From Anoxybacteroides rupiense (GTDB lineage Bacteria; Bacillota; Bacilli; Bacillales; Anoxybacillaceae), in assembly GCF_014196195.1 (NCBI RefSeq), contig NZ_JACIDF010000001.1:680775-744774 (forward strand): a stretch of 64,000 bases of DNA, given 5' to 3'. The translations under genes were made by a program, and so were the position numbers. Under the pieces are notes generated by a model. It was not told where the DNA came from and did no database searches. It was given only the letters and a program-made list of their open reading frames with translations. The first letter of the stretch is position 1. The number at the start of each line of letters is the position of its first letter. Shown here piece after piece: positions 46,036 through 55,478 of this stretch.

Positions 46036-46077
46036 TCGTTAAAAAAACGAACTTCTATCTTGAAGTTCGTTTTTTAA
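46036..46077 (-). terminator. Terminator of the split ThrE operon
   Basis: AAAAAACGAACTTC and GAAGTTCGTTTTTT form a near-perfect stem with flanking A/T runs. It overlaps the stop codon of the ThrE-like gene. Confidence 0.85.
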
Positions 46078-46486
46078 CCAATTGATTCGCCACTTCTGAA
46101 AAAACAATCCCCATCGCAATGGCTCCCGAAATCATAAATGCCTTGGCAGCGAGCTGGATCGCCATGCTATAGTCGTTCATCACCACATACCGCATCGCTT
46201 CATACGCCATGCCTCCTGGGACAAGCGGAATAATGCCAGAAATACTAAACACGGTAATGGGCGTTTTGTACATTCTAGCAAACAGCTGGCTCACCACGGC
46301 AATGAAAAAAGCAGAAACGAATGTGGCAAATACCGAATCCGCTTTATGTTCAACAAACGAAATATAAATAAACCAGCCAATCATCCCGACAAAACCGCAA
46401 TGTCCCAGCAGTTTTTTTGGAACGTTAAACATCAAACCAAATGCGGCGGATGCAATTAAACTTGTAACAAGTTGTTCAATCATCAT
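46055..46486 (-). CDS. ThrE-type exporter, small subunit (YjjB/DUF3815-like)
   Basis: A 143-residue protein with four or five membrane segments. It corresponds to the C-terminal membrane half of threonine/serine exporter ThrE, with the motif ISGIIPLVPGGMAYEAMRY. AGGAGAG precedes the ATG. It follows its partner gene by 11 bp. Paired YjjP/YjjB-type subunits export small carboxylates (succinate in E. coli) or amino acids; the substrate here is unknown. Confidence 0.85.
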   Translation of the reverse strand: MMIEQLVTSLIASAAFGLMFNVPKKLLGHCGFVGMIGWFIYISFVEHKADSVFATFVSAFFIAVVSQLFARMYKTPITVFSISGIIPLVPGGMAYEAMRYVVMNDYSMAIQLAAKAFMISGAIAMGIVFSEVANQLVKKRTSR

Positions 46487-46497
46487 GCTTTTCTCTC

Positions 46498-47241
46498 CTA
46501 ATACATCGTCAAAATCACAGCAATGCCGGTGCCGATGGCAAATGCGGTTAAAAAGGCTTCCGCTCCTTTTGATAACCCCGCCACTAAATGTCCTGCCATT
46601 AAATCACGCACCGCATTAGTAATCAGCACTCCCGGCACCAACGGCATCACCGAGCCGATAATAATTTTATCAAGACTGGTCCCTAAGCCAAGAGAGACAA
46701 GCAATACGGCAACAATCCCCGCAAGAAACGATGCAAAAAACTCAGCAAAAAAACGAATTTTTACAAGCCGATGAACATAATCCAATCCGCAGAAGCCAAT
46801 CCCCCCTGAGACCAACGCCGGCAAAAAATCGTTCCATTTTCCTTGAAACATAATCACAAAACAGCCGCTCGCCACCGCAGCTGCCGCTACTTGCGCCCAA
46901 AAAGGGTAGGCAAGATGCTGTCGTTCTAATTTTTTTAATCTTTCATAGGCTGCTTCGAGCGAAAGCTGGCCGCTGCTTATTTGCCGGGAAATATCATTAA
47001 CCATTGCCACCTTCTGCAGATCGGTGGATCGCTCCACAATGCGAATCAGCTTTGTCGGTCCCGCTCCATCCATCGAAAAAATAATTCCCGTCGGCGTTAC
47101 ATAGCTATGAGAATGCGTCATGCCAAACGAAGCGGCCATTCTCATCATCGTATCCTCCACCCGATAGGTTTCCGCCCCGCTTTGAAGCATAATTTTTCCC
47201 GCCAACAAGCAAACTTCGGCTACTTCATTTGATCGCTCCAT
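46498..47241 (-). CDS. ThrE-type exporter, large subunit (YjjP/DUF1212-like)
   Basis: A 247-residue protein with an N-terminal cytoplasmic domain of about 110 residues (LLAGKIMLQSGAETYRVEDT, YVTPTGIIFSMDG) and five membrane segments. GSVMPLVPGVLITNAVRDLM mirrors the motif in the small subunit. The split arrangement corresponds to one fused ThrE. AAAGGAG precedes the ATG. Confidence 0.86.
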   Translation of the reverse strand: MERSNEVAEVCLLAGKIMLQSGAETYRVEDTMMRMAASFGMTHSHSYVTPTGIIFSMDGAGPTKLIRIVERSTDLQKVAMVNDISRQISSGQLSLEAAYERLKKLERQHLAYPFWAQVAAAAVASGCFVIMFQGKWNDFLPALVSGGIGFCGLDYVHRLVKIRFFAEFFASFLAGIVAVLLVSLGLGTSLDKIIIGSVMPLVPGVLITNAVRDLMAGHLVAGLSKGAEAFLTAFAIGTGIAVILTMY

Positions 47242-48852
47242 AAAACAACTCCTTTATCCTCTAAACTCTATTGAGATATTATCGAAAAAACACGCTTTCG
47301 ACAACTGCACGCTCGCTATTTATTAATCTCACACCATCAGACATTCAAACCATAATCCGTTCCCTTTTTAAATATTACAGTAGTGCGAATGGTACGATAT
47401 ATAGGCATGAACCATTTGTATTCGAATTTCTGCGCTAAACCAAAAGTTTTTAAAACAAAAATATATTTCTTTTTTAAATTATTTCCAAATATATTGTTCT
47501 GCTGTCAGTAAACGAATCCTTCTTATTTATAAATGCGATTGATGATTTCGGTATTCGATCAATGGCAAACACTTACCTTTTTTGGCAAAAAGACCGTTAC
47601 ACTCTATAGCCTCGCAAATAGGAAGCTGTCAAGTTTACATCTATTTCATTGAGCATAATGCCTCACGAGCACTATGGATTATATTCCTATAATCCCCATT
47701 TAGATACTGCAATGTATTTGCATGTCACACATGATATAGTATATAATGTGGGTGGACATATGGATTAAGGGGAACATTAGTATATGATGACGAAGCTTCC
47801 AAATAAGCTGACTTTATCTTGAAAAATCAATGAAACATTCGGAGCAAGCCAATGCTTCCCTGATTCTTGGTGGCGTTGTTGCTTTTGTAAATGATGGGTA
47901 CACAAAGTTTTTGAGATGCTGTTTCTATGACAAACCATGACAAAAAATCAAGATCCATAGCCATCTTATTTCCCATCCTCTTTATCAAAATCCATTCCTT
48001 TCTCTTTTATTAGAGCAATGATTTTAAAAAGCTCTCTCTTTTCACAGCCAAGTAGCCTGTGCTAAAAATCACATCCATATATGATGCCTGATCGCCTCAA
48101 TCATTGGTTGAATCACATAAACTCTCTCTTGAGATATTCATTATAGTCAATATAGAAAACTGAGATACATCATCCCCATAGTTTAGCGGATTCTTAAGCA
48201 TGACACACTTATACACATCTTCTCCCGATGATTGAGCCAAGGGCTACTCTTAAACAAGTTAAAAACAGCGGCCTGATCATAGGGATGCCACGATAATATG
48301 TCACAAGTGTTGATTATTCGTTGCTTAACTTAAACTGGCTTAACACCCGTTTTTCTATCTCTTTCCTTGAATGAGAATGTCAGCGGGCCCATCTATTTGT
48401 CCACAAAGCATTTGTTGTTTGAAAAGGGCATAACTGTCAACACCATCGCCTGCTGGCTATGACAGAAAAGTGAGAAATCAAACGGTACCAATAAGGTTTT
48501 ATTGGATCATCAACACGCCTGATTATATTTTCTGCTCCTATCCCTAGGGATGAAATGGACCCGATAAAGCGAGCTCTCTTTCCATCCATTTTCATCACCT
48601 AGGCCAAGAATACTGGAATGATGCTGCAAAGATGTCTAATTCTCATGAGAAATTAGCACATCCCTATCTTCCAATCCTTTAGGTTTTTCTCTCCTGTCAG
48701 CCGAGGATTAAATAGTTTTCTCCTTATCATGTCGTTGATTTTGGACATGTTTGAAAACCTTAAGACCAAGACGGAAATCATCTAAAATCATTTGGAACTA
48801 ATTTTCCCTTATTCCATTTAAGAAATCATTTAATAAAAAGGAGTGTTATTTG
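47242..48852. other. 1.6-kb gene-poor region with decayed coding remnants
   Basis: No frame longer than about 60 codons has a credible start. Short protein-like islands appear in shifting frames: KRARFIGSISSLGIGAENII (minus, about 48480-48590), KNPLNYGDDVSQFSILTIMN (minus, about 48140-48200) and ASLILGGVVAFVNDGYTKF (plus, about 47850-47910). They suggest degraded genes, possibly including a regulator with a PTS EIIA-like segment, but none is identifiable. A segment at 48371-48420 recurs in diverged form at 59849-59898. Confidence 0.55.
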
Positions 48853-49353
48853 ATGCGTATTAGAGAAAGCGAGCTTCCCGGCATTGGGTATAAGTTTGAG
48901 ATTATTACAAAAAATCAAGATAAGCTTGTCATCGTTATTCACGATGATGGACGAAGAGAAATCTACCATTTTGACTCTGATAATCATGAAGAAGTTCTTA
49001 GTACAGCTACATTCGATGACGTTGAAGCTAGACAAATCGCTGGCATTTTAGGCGGCATGGCCTATAAACCGAAAGCATTAGAAAGTGTCGATTTTGCCTT
49101 TGATGACTTAATTATCGAATGGTATCAAGTAGAACCTGGCGCACCCGTTATTAATAAAACGATCGGGGAAGTAGATATCAGAAACAATTTTGGCGTAACT
49201 GTCATCGCCATTAAGAAAAAGAAGACGAAAAAAACGATCAATCCTGGTCCTGATACCGTCATTGAGGCCGGTGATACTTTAGTCGTTTCCGGAGAACGAA
49301 GCCAATTAAAAGAACTCATTAATAACTTATTAACCAATAGAGGAAAGGAGTGA
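48853..49353 (+). CDS. khtT: K+/H+ antiporter regulatory subunit KhtT
   Basis: A 166-residue cytoplasmic protein. An N-terminal domain (RESELPGIGYKFEI) is followed by a RCK_C/TrkA-C domain from about residue 80 (INKTIGEVDIRNNFGVTVIA and AGDTLVVSGERSQLKEL). In B. subtilis, KhtT gates the KhtU antiporter in response to c-di-AMP and alkaline pH. AAGGAG precedes ATG 48853. The khtU gene follows after 9 bp. No khtS-like gene is seen upstream. Confidence 0.92.
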   Translation: MRIRESELPGIGYKFEIITKNQDKLVIVIHDDGRREIYHFDSDNHEEVLSTATFDDVEARQIAGILGGMAYKPKALESVDFAFDDLIIEWYQVEPGAPVINKTIGEVDIRNNFGVTVIAIKKKKTKKTINPGPDTVIEAGDTLVVSGERSQLKELINNLLTNRGKE

Positions 49354-49362
49354 CCGATATAG

Positions 49363-50589
49363 ATGGATCATCTGGTATTCCAAGTCGGTACAGCGCTTGT
49401 TCTTGTTTCCATTGCCTCGCTTATTGCCCATAAACTTAATTTTTCAATTATCCCTTTCCTGATCGTTTTAGGCATGCTAGTTGGTCCGCATGCCCCAACA
49501 ATCGGGATCATCGATCTCACCTTTATTGAAAGTCAGGAGATTATTCAATTTTTAGGAAGAATCGGCGTTTTGTTTTTGCTTTTTTACTTAGGATTGGAAT
49601 TCTCGGTTGGCAAACTAATAAAGTCTGGCCGCAACATTGTAGTAGGCGGGAGCCTCTATGTAAGCATCAATTTTATTTTAGGGATTCTTTATGGATGGAT
49701 CGCCGGGATGCCGTGGATGGAAGCACTGATTATCGCTGGACTTGTCAGTGTCTCTTCCAGCGCCATCGTTGCAAAAGTTCTGGTGGATTTAAAGAGGACA
49801 GCCAATCCAGAAACAGAGTTAATCTTAGGAATTATCTTGTTTGACGATATCTTCCTTGCTTTATTTTTAACGACTATGTCAGGAGTTTTATTGGCTGGTT
49901 CCACTTCTGTCTTTGGAATCGTTACCTCAGTCCTTATCTCTGTCGGTTACATGCTGTTGTTTTTTCTCATTGCCCGAAAAGGTGCTCCTCTTTTAAACAA
50001 ATGGTTAAACATTAAATCTGACGAGATTTTCATCATCGTTATATTTGCCACCTTATTTTTCATTGCCGGCTTTTCTGAAACGCTTCATGTTGCTGAAGCA
50101 ATTGGTGCTTTACTGCTAGGGCTGGTTTTTTCCGAAACAGATCATCGCGATCGGATTGAACACATGGTTGTTCCGTTTCGAGATTTCTTTGGAGCCATTT
50201 TCTTTTTCAGCTTTGGATTAAGCATTGATCCATCTACACTAACAAATGCGATCTGGTTAGCATTAGGTGCTGCTTTCCTTACGATTGCCGGAAACTTTGT
50301 AGCTGGAATGATCGCAGGAAGAAGAGCCGGGCTGTCTCATAAAGCCTCCACTAATATCGGCTTAACGATTATCGCCCGCGGAGAGTTTTCCATCATTGTT
50401 GCGAACTTAGGAATTTCGGCAGGTCTAAACCCCGTGTTGACTCCTTTTACCGCCCTTTATGTTCTAATTTTGGCGATCGCTGGACCACTGTTGGCAAAAG
50501 AAAGCAAAAATATTTACCAGTTTTTAAATCAATTTTTCAAATGGAGTCATACCCCTGAAAGAAAAAAAATAAACGTTCCCGGTGAATAA
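49363..50589 (+). CDS. khtU: K+/H+ antiporter KhtU (CPA2 family)
   Basis: A 408-residue monovalent cation:proton antiporter-2 protein with about 12-13 membrane segments. Conserved CPA2 features are LLFYLGLEFSVGKL, the ion-binding region LGIILFDDIFLALF and GLTIIARGEFSIIVANLG. It expels K+ in exchange for protons under KhtT control, and so protects against excess K+ or alkaline conditions. The short polar tail HTPERKKINVPGE is cytoplasmic. Confidence 0.93.
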   Translation: MDHLVFQVGTALVLVSIASLIAHKLNFSIIPFLIVLGMLVGPHAPTIGIIDLTFIESQEIIQFLGRIGVLFLLFYLGLEFSVGKLIKSGRNIVVGGSLYVSINFILGILYGWIAGMPWMEALIIAGLVSVSSSAIVAKVLVDLKRTANPETELILGIILFDDIFLALFLTTMSGVLLAGSTSVFGIVTSVLISVGYMLLFFLIARKGAPLLNKWLNIKSDEIFIIVIFATLFFIAGFSETLHVAEAIGALLLGLVFSETDHRDRIEHMVVPFRDFFGAIFFFSFGLSIDPSTLTNAIWLALGAAFLTIAGNFVAGMIAGRRAGLSHKASTNIGLTIIARGEFSIIVANLGISAGLNPVLTPFTALYVLILAIAGPLLAKESKNIYQFLNQFFKWSHTPERKKINVPGE

Positions 50590-50875
50590 AGTGAATCGTA
50601 TGAATCTAAAAAATAAAAAATCGATTAGACCTTCATTTATATAAAAATTTTAACGATTATTAACTAAAACCTTGTGATTCTATTCACTAAAAAATCCCAC
50701 TATTTCACTTTGTTTAGTGATATTTCAAGAAGAAACGGTTTGCTCATTCTTATTTTGTTAAAACTCTACGATTCTTCGCTTATCTCAAATATGATCCCCC
50801 TTCGCGCGGAAATGCCTATTGAATTGAATGGATGGCGAGAACTAAGAACATCATGCCTCTTAGTTCAAAAAGGTG

Positions 50876-50910
50876 TCGGCGGGCTATGAAACTGCCCGCC
50901 GATCATTTTG
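50876..50910 (+). terminator. GC-rich terminator-like hairpin
   Basis: TCGGCGGGC and GCCCGCCGA form a perfect 9-bp stem with a 9-nt loop, followed by TCATTTTGTT. It lies about 290 bp beyond khtU, so its client transcript is uncertain. Confidence 0.6.
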
Positions 50911-51104
50911 TTATCTTTTTCTATAAAATATGTTATTAAATTCCGAGCCAACTCACTCGTTCAAATCGGATGGATAATCCATTCATTATCAGCACATGGA
51001 CCTGGACATGCGCATGCTCCTTATAAAACAAGCTAGCCTCCTCTCTCCGAACAACCGAGACGTTTTTTCTCTTTCAACATAGATTCGCGCTTTTATTCAC
51101 GTGC

Positions 51105-51141
51105 AACAAAAAAGCCCGATATCTTCAAGCAAGATACCGAG
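51105..51141 (-). terminator. Terminator of the IclR gene
   Basis: On the minus strand CTCGGTATCTT pairs with AAGATATCGGG, followed by six T residues, just after the regulator stop codon. Confidence 0.82.
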
Positions 51142-51149
51142 CACTGTTT

Positions 51150-51914
51150 CTATACATATCCCAACCTTGCGGAAATTTGTTTGCCAATTTGCTGCATTCT
51201 TCCTTGCAGCAGTTTGATCCGCTCATCGGTCATTCTTATTGTCGGACCAGAAAGGCTGACAGCGGCAACAACCTTTCCCCCATGCGCAAAAATCGGTACA
51301 GCAATACAGCGAATCCCGTATTCGTTTTCCTCTAAGTCGAGAGCATAGCCCTTCTGTTTGACTTGAGCGAGCTCTTGCAAAAAGGCATTTTGATCGGTTA
51401 TCGTTTGATCCGTATGCCTTGGCAATCCTTTGCGCTCTAAAATATCGCGGACAACATCCGCCGGCAAATGGGCTAAGATCGCTTTCCCTACTGCCGTGCA
51501 ATGCATTGGGGCTCTTCTGCCGACTTTTGAATGCATGCGCAGCGTTTCCGTTCCTTCTAGCTTTTCGATGTAAATGACTTCTCCTTGGTCATATACGACA
51601 AGATGAATGACCTCATTTGTTTCCTTTTCTAATTCCTGCAAATATGGCTTGGCCTCTTTTCGTAAATCGATTGATTCAAGCAACTTCGAGCTCAGCTCTA
51701 AAAATTTATAGCCAAGTTTGTAACGGCTTGTTTCTTCATCTTGCTCCATATATCCATATTGAACCAGTGTGGATAAGATTCGATATACAGAGCTTTTGTT
51801 AATATCCATCTGTTTAGCAATTTCTGTAACGCCTAAGCCATCCTTTTCCGAACAGACAATATCGATAATGTCTAATGCCCGGCTCACAGACTTGACCATA
51901 TTTTCTCTTTCCAT
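51150..51914 (-). CDS. IclR family transcriptional regulator
   Basis: A 254-residue protein. The winged HTH is at residues 8-70 (VSRALDIIDIVCSEKDGLGV, SSVYRILSTLVQYGYM). The IclR effector-binding domain follows (GRRAPMHCTAVGKAILAHL and ENEYGIRCIAVPIFAHGG). It ends the glc gene block and probably senses glyoxylate, glycolate or a related acid to control the glc genes. The shared 25-bp element before glcE and glcB has the GAAAC-N3-GTTTC form known for IclR-family sites. The assignment of target is inference. Confidence 0.92.
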   Translation of the reverse strand: MERENMVKSVSRALDIIDIVCSEKDGLGVTEIAKQMDINKSSVYRILSTLVQYGYMEQDEETSRYKLGYKFLELSSKLLESIDLRKEAKPYLQELEKETNEVIHLVVYDQGEVIYIEKLEGTETLRMHSKVGRRAPMHCTAVGKAILAHLPADVVRDILERKGLPRHTDQTITDQNAFLQELAQVKQKGYALDLEENEYGIRCIAVPIFAHGGKVVAAVSLSGPTIRMTDERIKLLQGRMQQIGKQISARLGYV

Positions 51915-51980
51915 GCTCTCTCACCTCTGTCACAACACATAATAATTCATTATACCATTGATTTCCGGGCATTTAAGCGG

Positions 51981-52763
51981 TTACTGACCGGCTTGAACAC
52001 TTTCTTGTGCCGCAACAAATGGATTGCGAAGCGTTCCAATCTCTGCAATCTCACATTCAATCAGATCCCCCGGCTTAACAAATTCGGCCCCTACTGGACT
52101 TCCCGTTAAAATCACATCTCCTGGCTTCAGCGTCATAATATTCGATAGATAGGAAATCATTTTACAGATTGAAATTACCATAAGTTCCGTCGGACTATTT
52201 TGTTTTTCAACACCGTTCAATCTTGCCTTTACACTCACCTTGAAAGGATTGAGCTCCGTTTCAATGACTGGACCTAATGGGGTAAACGTATCAAATGCTT
52301 TGCCGAGCGTCCAATGGCCGTCTTGATGAAAAAATTGCGGTGCCGTTACATCGTTCCCAACGGTATAGCCGAACACATAATTCAATACATCTGATTCTGG
52401 AATATGTTTCGCTTCTTTTCCAATCACCACCGCCAATTCTGATTCAAACTTCACGTGGTCGATTCCTTTTGGAATGATAATTTCTTCTTCAGGCCCGATC
52501 ACCGATGAAGCAGGCTTAAAGAAAAACACCGGAATTTCCGGCAGCACATCCGGAATCTCTTGTTTTTGCGAGACGTAATTGGCACCGATTCCGATGATTT
52601 GATTCGGCTCTAACGGAGCAAGAAGCTTGACCTCATGCCCAGAAAATGTTTTTTCTGTATACTCCCATTTTCCAAACATATCCCCTTGAATTTCTCTGAT
52701 CCTACCATCTGTTACGATACCTGTGTACCTTTCTCCGTTCGCTATAAATCTAGCAAATTTCAT
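51981..52763 (-). CDS. Fumarylacetoacetate hydrolase family protein
   Basis: A 260-residue FAH-fold enzyme. Metal ligands lie in DHVKFESELAVVIGKEA and YTVGNDVTAPQFF, with LTGSPVGAEFVKPGD near the C-terminus. Relatives hydrolyse acylpyruvates or decarboxylate oxaloacetate. Beside glycolate/malate genes, removal of an unwanted keto-enol acid such as oxaloacetate enol is plausible but unproven. ATG 52763 follows GAGGAG; an in-frame ATG at 52835 has no ribosome-binding site. Confidence 0.85.
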   Translation of the reverse strand: MKFARFIANGERYTGIVTDGRIREIQGDMFGKWEYTEKTFSGHEVKLLAPLEPNQIIGIGANYVSQKQEIPDVLPEIPVFFFKPASSVIGPEEEIIIPKGIDHVKFESELAVVIGKEAKHIPESDVLNYVFGYTVGNDVTAPQFFHQDGHWTLGKAFDTFTPLGPVIETELNPFKVSVKARLNGVEKQNSPTELMVISICKMISYLSNIMTLKPGDVILTGSPVGAEFVKPGDLIECEIAEIGTLRNPFVAAQESVQAGQ

Positions 52764-53143
52764 CCCTTTTCTCCTCTCGTCCAATCTGTCATCCGCTCTT
52801 GAAAGAGTCCTGTGACTTGCCTTTTCGCCAATCAACTGTGTGATAAAAGAGCTAAATCACACCTTTTTCCAACCTGTTTTTATGAAAAGAATGTCTGACT
52901 CTCGAACGATTCTGAAAATCATTCAACCATGATTCAGCGATCAGCCATTTCCCTTCTGCCGCTGATAGCACATTATATAGTGATAAACAACTCCCGATTG
53001 GCCATCCATTGGCGGCGGCTTCTGCAACGTTTAAATCAAGTGAAAAAATCACGGAACAACTTCCCCATCCTTGTTCACCGTATCACGTAGATGAAAGGGC
53101 ATCCTAAATAAATAGAATGCCCTCATTGTTCCTTGTAGGTCTC
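52764..53143. other. 380-bp gap with a short coding-like remnant
   Basis: A 66-codon minus frame at 52852-53052 translates to a protein-like stretch (NVAEAAANGWPIGSCLSLYN) without a good start or ribosome-binding site. A preceding piece in another frame (RDTVNKDGEVVP) hints at a broken gene. A weak hairpin at 53096-53123 (AGGGCAT/ATGCCCT) may terminate glcB. Confidence 0.4.
53096..53123 (-). terminator. Weak terminator after glcB
   Basis: AGGGCAT and ATGCCCT pair around an AT-rich loop 21 bp beyond the glcB stop codon, followed by a short TTT run on the minus strand. Confidence 0.5.
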
Positions 53144-55324
53144 CTACTGTTTTACCGCAAACTTCGCCTTGGCTTCTAAGCGGCGGCGATGCAAAATTGG
53201 TTCCGTGTAACCGTTCGGCTGCTCATAGCCTTTGAAAATAAGGTCGCAGGCCGCTTGGAAGGCGACAGAATGATCATAGTCTTCTGCCATTGGCCGATAA
53301 GCAGGATCTCCAGCGTTTTGCTCATCGACGACCTTCGCCATGCGTTTTAATGTCTCGAGCACTTGTTCTTTCGTGCAAATTCCGTGATGAAGCCAGTTGG
53401 CGATATGCTGACTTGAAATTCTTAAGGTCGCCCGGTCTTCCATCAGCCCAATGTTATGAATATCAGGAACTTTCGAGCAGCCAATTCCTTGTTCCACCCA
53501 ACGGACAACATATCCAAGAATGCCTTGAGCGTTATTATCTAGTTCTTGTTGAATTTCTTCCGGAGTCCAGTTAGGATCGACGGCCACTGGAATTTGTAAA
53601 ATATCATCGCGGAAATCTTTCAACTCTTTGCTTAATTCATTTTGTGCCTTGGTTACATTGATTTGGTGATAGTGGAGAGCATGCAAGACCGCTGCCGTTG
53701 GAGAAGGTACCCACGCTGTATTGGCGCCTGCCTGAAGCTGACTGCCTTTTTGCTTCAGCATTTCCGCCATCATATCCGGCATGGCCCACATTCCTTTGCC
53801 GATTTGCGCCCGACCTTGCAAACCAGCAGCAAGCCCAATGCTTACATTTGATTTCTCATAAGCTTGCAGCCATGCTGATGTTTTCATATCGTTTTTGCGA
53901 ATCATCGGCCCCGCTTCCATTGAAGTATGGATTTCATCCCCCGTACGATCTAAGAAACCAGTATTAATAAACACGATGCGGTCTCTTACTTGATAAATGC
54001 AGTTTTTCAAGTTCAGCGTTGTGCGGCGTTCCTCGTCCATGACACCAATTTTGATGGTATTTCGCTCGAGGCCCAGCATATCTTCCACACGGTCAAATAA
54101 TTCATTCGCAAAAGCCACTTCTTCTGAACCGTGCATTTTCGGCTTCACAATGTAGATCGAACCCTTTGCGGAATTTTTATAGCGGCCATTGCCTAACAGA
54201 GAATGTTTCGCAATTAAACTAGTCACAACCGCATCCAAAACCCCTTCATAAATTTCCTGGCCATTCGGATCTAATACGGTATTATTCGTCATCAGATGGC
54301 CAACATTGCGAATGAACATGAGCGAACGTCCCCGCAATACCAATTCTTCTCCATTTGGCTTTGTGTAAATCCGGTCAGGATGGAGCGTGCGCGTTATCGT
54401 TTGATTGCCTTTTGCAAATGTGGCTGTCAAATCTCCTTTCATTAAACCTAATAAATTGCGGTATACAAGGACTTTGTCCTCCGCATCGACGGCGGCAACA
54501 GAATCTTCTCCGTCCATAATCGTCGTCAACGCTGCTTCCAATAAAATATCTTTCACACCCGCCGCATCGGTTTTGCCGACAGGATGATGGCGATCGATTT
54601 GGATTTCAATATGCAAGCCGTTATTTTTCAGCAAGATAGCCGATGGCTCTTCCGGATCTCCTTGATAGCCGACCCATTTTTCCTCATCTTGCAGGTTTGT
54701 CGTCTTGCCATCCTTGGTGAAAACAGATAATTTTCCATCAAGGACCGCGTACTTGACGGCATCTTTATGGGAGTAACCGTTTAACGGCGCCGCTTCATCG
54801 AGGAATTGCTTAGCATAGGCAATCACTTTCTCGCCGCGGACAGGATTGTAATGAGCGCCACGTTCCGCGCCGTCCTCTTCACTGATTACATCCGTTCCGT
54901 AAAGAGCGTCATAGAGACTCCCCCAGCGCGCGTTCGCTGCGTTCAGCGCATAACGGGCGTTGCTGACAGGGACAACTAGCTGTGGTCCAGCCTGTAGAGC
55001 GATTTCATCATCTACTCCTTCAGTTGTGATTTGAAAATCTTCTACTTCTGGTTCTAAATAGCCAATTTCCTCTAAAAATGATTTATATTGATGAAAATCA
55101 AAATTTTCTCTATGCTGGCGATGCCATTCATGAAGTTTTTCTTGAATTTCATCACGCCGGGCAAGCAACTCTTTATTTTTCGGCGTCAAATCGTTTACTA
55201 GCCTTTCTAAATCCGCCCAAAACTGTTCGTTTTCAACTCCGCTTTCGGGCAAAACCTCTTGGTTGATAAACTCATAGAAAAGGCGGGCAACTTGAAGATT
55301 TCCTACTTTTACATAGTCTTGCAT
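53144..55324 (-). CDS. glcB: Malate synthase G
   Basis: A 726-residue single-chain malate synthase condensing glyoxylate with acetyl-CoA to malate. Isoform G hallmarks are present: the catalytic Arg region [18 protein letters not shown], the Glu/Asp metal site in [14 protein letters not shown] and [20 protein letters not shown], and the catalytic Asp in the C-terminal plug near [11 protein letters not shown]. Length matches the family (about 725). It lies downstream of glcD with its own operator at 55395-55419. GGGGGAAG precedes the ATG. Confidence 0.96.
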   Translation of the reverse strand: MQDYVKVGNLQVARLFYEFINQEVLPESGVENEQFWADLERLVNDLTPKNKELLARRDEIQEKLHEWHRQHRENFDFHQYKSFLEEIGYLEPEVEDFQITTEGVDDEIALQAGPQLVVPVSNARYALNAANARWGSLYDALYGTDVISEEDGAERGAHYNPVRGEKVIAYAKQFLDEAAPLNGYSHKDAVKYAVLDGKLSVFTKDGKTTNLQDEEKWVGYQGDPEEPSAILLKNNGLHIEIQIDRHHPVGKTDAAGVKDILLEAALTTIMDGEDSVAAVDAEDKVLVYRNLLGLMKGDLTATFAKGNQTITRTLHPDRIYTKPNGEELVLRGRSLMFIRNVGHLMTNNTVLDPNGQEIYEGVLDAVVTSLIAKHSLLGNGRYKNSAKGSIYIVKPKMHGSEEVAFANELFDRVEDMLGLERNTIKIGVMDEERRTTLNLKNCIYQVRDRIVFINTGFLDRTGDEIHTSMEAGPMIRKNDMKTSAWLQAYEKSNVSIGLAAGLQGRAQIGKGMWAMPDMMAEMLKQKGSQLQAGANTAWVPSPTAAVLHALHYHQINVTKAQNELSKELKDFRDDILQIPVAVDPNWTPEEIQQELDNNAQGILGYVVRWVEQGIGCSKVPDIHNIGLMEDRATLRISSQHIANWLHHGICTKEQVLETLKRMAKVVDEQNAGDPAYRPMAEDYDHSVAFQAACDLIFKGYEQPNGYTEPILHRRRLEAKAKFAVKQ

Positions 55325-55394
55325 ACAACCACTTCCCCCATTTCATCCTCATCGATTTTTTAAAAGTACTTCCTTCCTCATACAGAGAGTTTCT

Positions 55395-55419
55395 GTTTGT
55401 TATTACGAAACGTCGTTTC
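55395..55419 (-). promoter_or_regulatory. IclR-type operator upstream of glcB
   Basis: A 25-bp element read on the minus strand as GAAAC, 3 nt, GTTTC, 7 nt, CAAAC. The same spacing and almost the same bases occur at 59627-59651 before glcE. GAAACG-N-CGTTTC is a perfect inverted repeat. It lies 71 bp before the glcB start codon. Confidence 0.7.
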
Positions 55420-55478
55420 TTAATTTATTAAAAAAATAATAGCATAAAGTTGCAGGTGCTTCAATAATTTTCAAAAAA

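Larger units (their letters stand above)
50590..51149. other. 560-bp gap between khtU and the IclR gene
   Basis: No convincing gene. The region contains a GC-rich hairpin at 50876-50905 and the IclR terminator at 51105-51141. A 71-codon frame at 50674-50889 ends inside the hairpin and is unrecognisable. Confidence 0.6.

Noticed and set aside
50674..50889. 71-codon plus-strand frame after khtU
   Set aside because: No ribosome-binding site, and its 3' end lies inside a GC-rich hairpin.
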